Source: Selaginella moellendorffii
Lineage: Eukaryota > Streptophyta > Lycopodiopsida > Selaginellales > Selaginellaceae
Reading direction: 5' to 3'
Length of the DNA stretch: 64,000 bases
Assembly: GCF_000143415.4 (NCBI RefSeq)
Contig: NW_003314263.1
Location: 4,277,946 to 4,341,945, forward strand
In this document: positions 56,314 through 64,000 of the stretch, piece after piece
How the letters are laid out: the number at the start of each line of letters is the position of its first letter
Position numbering within the stretch: position 1 is the stretch's first letter
The notes under the pieces: generated by a model
Databases searched by the model: none
What the model was told of the DNA's origin: nothing
What the model saw: the letters and a program-made list of their open reading frames with translations, nothing else
Position numbers and translations under genes: made by a program

Positions 56314-57261
56314 TCATCTGTCACAAAATCTCCTAAGAATGTCCTCAAAGGCACCCTCCTTCTCAAGTGTAAAAATAGGTCGGCCTATCTCTTTCACTGC
56401 CTGCACCATTGACCCAAATCCTGCTATAGCATCAATCACAATCCCCTTTGGCGGACAAAATAACTCCAACAAGATCTGCATGGCCATGACCGAACGATGT
56501 TGATAACCAGGGAATGCTGGGTGAAGAACGTCTGAGTCAATCACATTTGGGATGATGTTTGTAGAGTTGTCATATCTTGGTAAAGCAAGAGCAGCACACT
56601 CATAAGCTCATGTGGCATTATGCTAGTTCCCAATGTGGCATAGAGTATGGTAGTTCCTGGAATAAACCTGGAAACAAAAATAGAATAGAGTTAATTTGTA
56701 AATAAAGAAGTCACACACCTTTCACTTCTGCCCACTAGTGCTTTTTGTGTCCACTGCCATACTCAAAAGAAGGCAGCCAAATGAAAACTCGACAAATCCA
56801 TCATTGTTGTTAGCCAAGTGTGCAAGAAGGCCTTCCCACATTAGAGAGTAAGGAAGGATCATGACAACCACACCCTCATATGTCATGAAGCTACTCACAA
56901 CTTTTAAGGCTTGGGAAATGTGTTGGGCTTGCAACACATTTCATGATGGAGTATCCCCTTGCGGTGGTGGCATCCCATCAAGAAGATCAAAAAAGATGAA
57001 ATTGATCTTCCCATAATGTGTGAGCTGACTTAGACTATGGATCCACCGATCAAGCATGTAGAGCTCCTGACTATTAGCATCTAAAAGCTGTGTGTAATCC
57101 CCAATGAGAACAACAACTTCCCCAACACTGGCTGTTGGGGATAGAGGGCAAATTTGAAAATCAATTATTAGAACTAAAAGTTGGAGATCAAATTCATGCT
57201 TACTAACCTGTTTATGCATGGTTGAAGAGGAGAACTCTTCCAGGTCATCGTCTGTAGCCAT
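56314..57261 (-). pseudogene. Eroded DNA methyltransferase-like domain (N4/N6 MTase fold)
   Basis: Reading on the minus strand, a block ends KINFIFFDLLDGMPPPQGDT, where amino-MTases have their DPPY/SPPW motif. After an in-frame TGA at 56943-56941 it continues VLQAQHISQALKVVSSFMTY and EGVVVMILPYS. About 200 bp further, NIIPNVIDSDVLHPAFPGYQ is followed by LLELFCPPKGIVIDAIAGFG and SMVQAVKEIGRPIFTLE, resembling the FxGxG S-adenosylmethionine loop (DPFAGSGTT...A...LGR...E). Motif order IV then I is that of beta-class enzymes. The TGA probably replaces a TGG. I infer an old methyltransferase-like gene, now broken. Similarity is by eye only. Confidence 0.45.
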
Positions 57262-57694
57262 AGGGAGGGATGGGAAGAATGTCTTAGTCTGCTGAGAAGA
57301 CTAATAACTACTCTCTACAACATCTATAAAAAAATAGTGAAGTAAAAAATGAATAAAAGAATGTTCCAAATCAAAGTCCTTACTCTCATGAAAGGCTTTA
57401 CAATGGCTCTTGCAATGAGCAGGTATTGGAATATCTTGTACAGTTTCTTTTGGTTCAACGGTATTTGGATTTGGCATCTCCTGAATCATTTCCTAAGTAT
57501 GGACTTTTGGGTTTAGTTGTTGAACTTCAACAATGTCATTATCACAGTCAGAAAGAGCCTCTGGAAAATAAGAATATAATTCAAGGTTAATATTTCCTAG
57601 CTAAGTGCTGAGTTTCAAGTGAATTTAGATGACATTCAAGGTAGAGATCTAGCTCGAAGTCTGATGTTGGCATCTGCTCCATGAGTTCAAGGTA

Positions 57695-59800
57695 TCACGG
57701 GCATAGCTCCCTCTCATATGTACAAGGACAGTAGAACTTTGGCTCATACATCCTAAGCTTCTTGTCTCTAGTTAGGAGTTTTTGCAAAACACTGGCTGTG
57801 TATACCGGTGTGCCGGGGCAATATTTTAAATATCTACAAAGTAAAACAAAAATATAAATACTAATATATAAATGAGAATTAAGAAAATACTTGTAAACCA
57901 TGCACCTCGCAAGAAATGGTTGTCCTGGATGGTTCTTGAACTCAACCGAACTCGTCCCACCATGTGGAAGCCGACCATTCCCTAGCTCCACAAGACAAGC
58001 ATGAATATATTCTTCGAGAGTGATACCTGTATAGGTGCTGGAAAGAAACTTCTCATCCTAGACTTGTAGCATCTTCTCACCAGCAACAATACTCTGAGAA
58101 ATGTATGCCTTCTCCTTCATCACCTTCTCCATCCTTATCTCGCAATGTTTTTCATCGTTTCGCATCTAAGTGTTGAGAAGTTCCAAGTAAACACTTTGTT
58201 CAGCAAAGGACATTTTACTTTTGGAGATGTTGTAAATAAGTTCCTCCAGTGCTTTACTAGTTCCTACAAACACAAAGAGTTATGAAATGTTTCACAAATT
58301 TTAGAAGAACTTACGAATGGGAGAACAAATCTTGGCAATGCTATCAATCCATTCCTACCCGCGTCGTATGTCTGTAATTGAGAGCAAATTTTTCACCTTT
58401 GTTTTTTTTTTATTCAAAATTCACTGCTCAATTGCATGCCACTCCATCTCCTTCTGCTACTCGTCCCCTCGGGCATTTTTAATGAATGAGGCTCTTTCTC
58501 CTTTGATTATGGGTTGCAAGAAATATTATGTAAGTTGATACACACTTCAATACTAATTTACCTTTGCCCATACAGCAACTAGAATATCAAGTGGCAGCTG
58601 GTACTAAGTCTACAATTCTTGGCCTTTCCTAGCTACTAGCTTCACTTGAATTGCTTCAAATACCTCAAGTGAGACCTCCTCTAGTGAGAGCATGCCGATA
58701 AAGCGAAGGTGCTCAATGTCATGTACCAATGTATGAGCTTGAAACGCAAATTGGTTTAGCCTACAAAAACACGATATTGGCTAAGTTTACAAAAAATAAA
58801 TTCTTACATGTTGATCTTATGGCATGCCATGTTGAGCTTCATAGTATGCTCCCGAGTCATTGGTTCGACAAGTGTGACTGGAACATTAATGTGTCGTTCT
58901 TTGTCATCTTGGACTTCTCTTGAATGCACTTCCAAAATGCTAGCCACCTATGGTTTTTATCAATCACCCAAAAGAGCTTTCTAATGAACCCTACTATCTC
59001 CACATGTTGTCCAAAGAATCCATCAAACTCACGAGACTTTCGCAGCCATATAAGATCCCATTTTTCCTCAAGTTCAGTAGTCACTAACTTTGTCCGGCTG
59101 GTTCCAGGGAAAGTTGGTGAAAAGATGAAGGTACTAGCTATGCTCCCAAACCCGACCTCGGCAAAGGAGTTGTAGATAGCCATGTTGAGGTCAAAAGCTG
59201 AGCACACCCAATGGCTTTGAACCAATTGGCACAAAGGAACTAGAAATCGATGAAGGCTATTCCATGCCATTTCCTGTACTGATTGTCTGTTCTTGAGCTT
59301 GGATAATCATGCCTCGAACATGATTATTCAAGATGGTGTCAGAATTATGCATGTATAATCCCTCACCACCACTAGCTCCCCTTGCACCACTAGCCTGAGG
59401 AGCAGTAGGAGCAGCTACTATGCCCCCAATAGCCTCTGCAATAGATCCATCTACAATACTACCAATAACTTCCTCAACTAGTTCATCTACCTTGCCGCGA
59501 GTAGCTTTAGCAACTGAAGGCACAACACCCCCACCACCACCAACATCAGACGCAAGTACCCCACCACCAGTAGTTGCAGCCTTAGGAGCACTAATACCAA
59601 TAGCCTCAATAACACCAACATCGATTTGAGTGTCCATTTCAACATCCACGTCGTTGTTATGCTCATCGTTGCCTCCAACATGACTAGCAAAAACTTCATT
59701 GGATACTTGAAATGAATCTCCACTCAATCAGCCAAGGCCACAGCTATCAAGGCGGTTGCCTTTTCCTGGAGACCGAGATCATTAAGGTTGGCCTCGGCAC
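57695..59800 (-). pseudogene. Upstream exon-like remnants of the same eroded gene
   Basis: Minus-strand blocks have coding character but do not join in frame. They include a Gly/Val/Ala-rich, acidic block (59727-59257, with EVIGSIVDGSIAEAIGG), a block with AIYNSFAEVGFGSIASTFIF and EFDGFFGQHVEIVGFIRKLF (59270-58857), and a block with FKNHPGQPFLARCMVYK joined by an intron to YLKYCPGTPVYTASVLQKLL (about 57955-57695). I do not recognise these parts. Their order and strand suit the N-terminal region of the methyltransferase-like remnant downstream, but one transcript is an inference. Confidence 0.35.
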
Positions 59801-61660
59801 TTCCTCTAAAATAAAAAGCAAAAATATTATAATATCTAACTTGTAATGGAAAGCAAACCTGTGGCATTTTAAGTTTAAGTCCCTTGTTGGAAGTTCCAGG
59901 AAATCAAGCTTGATTTATATTTGCTCTCACAAGAAAAATTTGTAAGTAAAAGATGTGAAAAATAGAGTGTAAACTACAAGAAATACAAAGGAAAAAAACA
60001 CAAGTCACTGAGAGAGGTTGGTTTGTGTGAGAACTGACCTCACCCTACCTCTTGAGAAAAAGGAAAAACACAACAAGAATACGGAAGAGGTCGGTTGGCA
60101 CAAGAATCGACATCTTCCACCCTCTTATTTTCATATGAAATGCCCCATGAAGTCAATGAAATAAAAAAAAACCTTAAAGATGTCAGTTTGCAGAAGAATT
60201 GACATTTCTTTCTCTCTTTGTTTTCTAAAATATAAAGATCTCACCACTAGAAACATGAAAAAACCAGGAAAGCTCACTTCTAGAAAAATTAAAAGTGGGG
60301 CAATGTTGATTCACGCGTGAACCGATCTTTCCCACCCCTTCAGTAAGGAAAAAAAAAAAAAATCGAGGCAAAGATGGGCAAAAAACCAAATAGAAAATGA
60401 AATAGAATGCTCGGAGATGTCGGTTCACTTAAGGACTGACATCTCTATCCCTCAAGAGAAAATAAAAGTCGAGAAAACAAAAAACTTCTTATAGAAGAAA
60501 GAAAGTGAGGAGACGTGGGTGGCACTATTTACTTGGATACCTAGTGTGGCTCAATGGAACTTTGCTCTAGCCCCATGGCTAGGGCACCCAAAAGTGGAAG
60601 GTGGGAAGAGTACCCACAAGGCTCATGTAGGGCTATGGTGTTCTAAAATGTTGTCCCAAAGTCCCAGACTGTGGAAAAGAAGAAGAGCAATCCTCTAGTG
60701 TAGTGACCAAGGATACGGTCACATGGTGAGGAAGTCCCCAAGGATAGTGGGATGTAGTGGTCAGTCTAGGGGCCTTGACCTAGTGGCAGTGCTGGCAAAC
60801 ACAGCTAGGAACAAAAAGGGACTTGGTGAGGAAGATTGTTTCCCATGTTTGTAAGCATTTTAAAGATATTAAAGAGTGCATTTGGGATGATCATTCATAG
60901 ATGAATGGCCTATACTTGATGTAAGTGGTGTTGGATCATTGGCATATGAGTTGTTCTATGTACCATGGGTGAAAGTAAACCTCCCTTGGGTTTATTATGA
61001 GTGGCAAATAGGTTAGTTTATAGGTGTTGAGCACAGCACTAGTAAATCCTTCCTATGCTTGATTATAAGTGGATCAATCAAGATTGTAGGGATTAATTTA
61101 TTGGTTCAATTAGTCATTGCCATACTCTCTCATAAACTTTTCTTGGATTGGTAGTGTGAAAGCAAGCTTGAGGTTTAGTCAAATATAAGACCGAAAAGAG
61201 AGTTATCAGGGACAAAGGATCAAACACGTAAATCATTCTCTTCTTAAAGAGATGATTTGCAACGAGGTGTTAACTCATTGCTCGTATTCATAGTATGCAA
61301 TCAAGAGTCCCTACCTTGATATATGTTCGAAGTGATGGTCTTCTAAATGGTGGGTTGTGGGATAGATAGCGGTGGAGCGCTAAACCATTTTGTCTAGGTT
61401 CGCTATTGAAGGTTTAGGTTGCAATGCTCAATTCTTTTCCGGGGAACTTTGCTATTGCTCCTTGAGTAGCTTAGTGTTGGATTAGTTTTGAGTTTGGTCG
61501 GAAAGAAAGTGGCATGAGTTTGTCCATGTTGTGAACAAAAGTTAGTGGTGTTAAGTGTTAAAAATCTTTATCGGTGGGGTGTGGCATTTATGTTGCATTT
61601 TATTGAATCGAGTTGGCACTTGATATTTACGTAAACCTTTATAGTAGATGTGTGGTGAGC
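59801..61660. other. AT-rich interval without recognisable gene
   Basis: Contains several dispersed short repeats of the form GT(C/T)GGTT(T/G)GCACAAGAA-like (for example near 60013, 60090, 60180), i.e. GTCGGTT...GAATTGACATC blocks, spaced 80-110 bp. No frame of note. Confidence 0.4.
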
Positions 61661-61664
61661 TCAT

Positions 61665-62089
61665 GGGCCCTTTCCCTCTATATTTGAACCCCATGGATCA
61701 TCTCTCAAGTCGTTCCCTTTGGTTGCTTACAATCCACCACGCTTCCCTACAAGTTCACGCCCTCGTGAACGGAAGCTAAGAGCCGTAGCTCTCCCGAGAG
61801 CCCCGCTTTTTGAGACCAACCAGATGTCAATCAACATGTGGTGTGATTCCCTTATCCAACCAACAGAGTCGGACCTAAGATAGCTCCGATACCAAATGTA
61901 AGCTCCTGAGTTTGGACTTCCCAGGAGGTCACCCAGCCTAGTACTATTCAAACCCAAAGACGTTTAATCCCAAATATCCCAAGACCCTTAACCGATTGGA
62001 AAAGGGGGTGCACTCTTGTTCATAGGCCCTTCCCTTTATATTTGAACCCCACGGATCGTCTCTCAAGTCGTTCCCTTTGGTTGCTTACA
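61665..62089 (-). mobile_element. Cassandra-like TRIM retrotransposon with 5S-derived LTR
   Basis: Read on the minus strand, the 5' LTR (62089-61897, 193 bp) begins TGTAAGCAACC and ends GAGCTTACA. It is followed by two bases and the primer-binding site TGGTATCGGAGC (about 61894-61883). A short internal region of about 150 bp without coding capacity ends in the purine-rich AGGGAAGCGTGGTGGA, after which a second TGTAAGCAACC starts the 3' LTR at 61731. The 3' LTR is cut off at about 61665, before its 5S part. A 5S rRNA-like LTR is the defining trait of Cassandra elements. Confidence 0.85.
61910..61972 (-). other. 5S rRNA-like promoter segment in the Cassandra LTR
   Basis: On the minus strand the stretch TTAAACGTCTTTGGG, then TAGTACTAGGCTGGGTGACC, then TCCTGGGAAGTCC closely follows the second half of plant 5S rRNA, including the box A and box C parts of the internal RNA polymerase III promoter. 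The first half of 5S is absent, so this is not a 5S gene. Confidence 0.85.
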
Positions 62090-62979
62090 GGTATCACGTT
62101 CATGTTAGACAAATATATAACTTGATGGCATGTATTTGGTGTTGGGTCTTGTGAAGGCAAGCTGAAAAGTGATTGTTAGTTGCTTTGCAACTTGTGATTG
62201 TTTGTAGACTTTGTCAAGGATTATTAACACTTGCTTCGCTCAATGATGATTTTCACATTTTTTGATTTGCTTTATTAGATGGTGTTGCGGAGGATCATGT
62301 TGTTAGAGTTACATGATTTTTCCATATTGGTATATCGATTCTACTTTTGTTGATATCATTTGGTTATGTTTAATCTGTGGTGTTAGATTTTATTGGGTCT
62401 TGGATGTGGTGAATCACTCCTTGATGATGTGTTATCTGAAACTGAGTATTGTTGGAGGATTAATCTTGGATACTAAGTATAGTATCTTCGACTTTAGTTA
62501 GTTTGGTTGCTAGAGAGCTTTAAGTGGTGATTCACTTGTGCTTTCTTTTAGCTTTATTATGGTGTTAATAACATTAAAGTGATGCATTGTCATTGACATT
62601 ATTGATATTGAGATTCAAGTTATATGAGATATCTCTCCGTAGGATTGATATTGAGTCTCATTAGTCTCGATGTAATTAGTGTTGATACTTGGGCTATAGC
62701 TTTATGTTATTGGCATTTGTGCATTTGCTAGTTAGCAACTTTGTTGATGTTCAAATGAATTGAGTGGCAAATTTGAGTTAGTTATGTTCTAGACAAGATT
62801 GTTTAGTAGGGGTTGAGATTTGAGTTTTTCCTTAAAAACTAATTTTGTTGTGGACTATGCTAGCTTTACGAGACAAATAGTTCGTGATCGATATTAGAAT
62901 GTTTGAATCCTTGTTAGATTTAATTTGAAATATATTGATCATTGATGATTCTTTATGTGCTTGTTATGAAGTGAATTAC

Positions 62980-63111
62980 TGTAGTGCACCTTTTCTCTCT
63001 CCCCTTAAGCCAACTGGAAAAGGGGCAATTGCTTGATGAGAGAGCTCTTAATGGCTATGGATTCACGGTGACAGTATATCCAAATCTCATCCCATGATCA
63101 CATGTGCTACA
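62980..63111 (-). repeat. TRIM 3' LTR (132 bp)
   Basis: Shares the CCCTTAAGCCAACTGG block and the GTGACAGTATATCC block with its partner. It lacks the TTTATCCCCCAAGGTTCC stretch present in the other. Confidence 0.88.
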
Positions 63112-63113
63112 CT

Positions 63114-63273
63114 CACCCTCTTTTTAGAGATGTCAATGTCCTCATTGACTATTGACTAATAACCCCTACTGAGCCAAGGGGAACTAGCACCTCCACCCTC
63201 TTTTTAGAGATGTCAATGTCCTCATTGACTATTGACTAATAACCCCTACTGAGCCAAGGGGAACTAGCACCTC
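63114..63273 (+). repeat. 80-bp tandem duplication inside the TRIM
   Basis: Two consecutive, apparently identical 80-bp units starting CACCCTCTTTTTAGAGATG (63114 and 63194). The lack of differences points to a recent event. Confidence 0.92.
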
Positions 63274-63541
63274 CATTTCCGTACTGAATCTACCAATCCT
63301 TCCATTGTGTAGACTAGCTATTCCATGTGAGGCAACTAGTCATCCACCCATATCGCAGTCCCATGGTGGATACCTTCGTCCATGGATACTCCACACAAGA
63401 GGAAGGACGTACGCATGGATGCCCAATACGTACGATTTCAAATTTAGGGGTAGGAATATACCTTGCTCAAGGGTATATTATATTTTTAAGTAGCCACTAA
63501 TCAATGGGAATCGAACCTGTGTCATTTTCTCTGATACCAAC

Positions 63542-63703
63542 TGTAGTGCACCTTATCTCTCTCCCCTTAAGCCAACTGGAAAAGGGGCAATTGCTTGATG
63601 AGAGAGCCCTTAGTGGCTATTTTATCCCCATTTATCCCCCAAGGTTCCAAGGATCCACGGTGACAGTATATCCAAATCTCATCCCATGATCACATGCGCC
63701 ACA
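63542..63703 (-). repeat. TRIM 5' LTR (162 bp)
   Basis: The longer LTR copy, directly adjoining the primer-binding site on its inner side. Confidence 0.88.
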
Positions 63704-64000
63704 ATTACATCTTGGTATAGATGGATTCATATAGGATCATTTAGTAATCACTTATTGAGCATAGCTTCATTGTATTTAGCTTCATATAGATGTGCTCTTC
63801 ATTAACTTTGCATTATGAAGTTTAACTTATAGATGTGTTGAGGAGGATATTATGGATGCAATGATTTCTTCTTTAACATTGAAATTAATTTATGCAAGAC
63901 TTGTGATCATTATTAAGCAAGACTTGGCTATAGACTTCTTCTAGTTTTGGTTCTTTGAGTTTTTATACTCATTGTTCCATCTGTTAGGAGTTGTGGGAAG

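Larger units (their letters stand above)
62980..63703 (-). mobile_element. TRIM-type LTR element with perfect 5-bp target duplication
   Basis: Direct repeats 62980-63111 (132 bp) and 63542-63703 (162 bp) begin TGTAGTGCACC and end CTACA or CCACA on the plus strand, and both flanks are ATTAC (62975-62979 and 63704-63708). On the minus strand the right repeat is the 5' LTR. It is followed by the primer site TGGTATCAGAGA, and the purine tract AAAAAGAGGGTGAG precedes the 3' LTR. The 430-bp interior has no coding capacity. The left repeat lacks about 30 bp present in the right one. Confidence 0.9.

Noticed and set aside
61910-61972. Functional 5S rRNA gene
   Set aside because: Only the second half of 5S is present and it sits inside an LTR with matching ends and primer site.
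63114-63273. CRISPR-like array
   Set aside because: Just two adjacent 80-bp copies without spacers, in a plant retroelement.
63500-63541. tRNA gene suggested by GATTCGAACCTG-like and TCTGATACCA stretches
   Set aside because: No cloverleaf can be drawn; this is the primer-binding site region of the TRIM.

Overview
The window looks like nuclear DNA of a lycophyte and fits Selaginella best. Multi-exon plant genes carry very short introns of about 40-80 nt. Both a DYW-type PPR gene and a second PPR gene are present, along with land-plant families (AUX1/LAX carrier, RSL bHLH, CNX2, HOTHEAD-like oxidoreductase, Mei2-like, LARP6, GH28). Genes sit extremely close together, and LTR elements interrupt one part. 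The species call is an inference; no marker gene was compared.

Bases 1-23350 are a rearranged block. An ordered trio (aldo/keto reductase, AVT1-type amino-acid transporter, AUX1/LAX-like carrier) occurs twice as a large inverted repeat: left arm about 560-9215, right arm about 17776-22850. In the right arm all three genes have intact reading frames once short introns are removed. In the left arm only the AVT1 gene is intact. The left LAX copy lost its start, gained a stop and a 59-bp tandem duplication, and is split by a Copia element (4469-8787). The left reductase is a 5'-truncated fragment fused behind an unrecognised basic ORF. That chimeric segment is also duplicated in direct orientation (1-1209 and about 9500-13505), and the second copy holds another Copia element (9958-12702). 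The spacer also contains a decayed gene with a DDHD-phospholipase-like end, interrupted by a 705-bp hAT-type element with 8-bp target duplications.

Bases 23500-49420 are compact and gene-rich: an RSL/RHD6-type bHLH factor, a PPR protein, a TPR+SET protein, a HOTHEAD-like GMC oxidoreductase with broken frame, CNX2 (molybdenum cofactor), a LARP6-type La-related protein with PAM2-like motif, mitochondrial EF-G, a small coiled-coil protein, a DYW PPR editing factor, a TTC1-like TPR protein, a Mei2-like RNA-binding protein and a polygalacturonase. Several neighbours are separated by only 35-110 bp, and many starts carry telo-box (AAACCCTAA) motifs. EF-G and the PPR/DYW editing factors act in organelle gene expression, and CNX2 acts in mitochondria; the others are unrelated in role.

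Bases 49420-64000 are AT-rich and gene-poor. They hold a 12-nt-type minisatellite, an eroded multi-exon gene whose best part resembles a DNA N4/N6-methyltransferase domain, a Cassandra-like TRIM whose LTR contains a 5S rRNA-like promoter, and a second TRIM with a perfect 5-bp target duplication.
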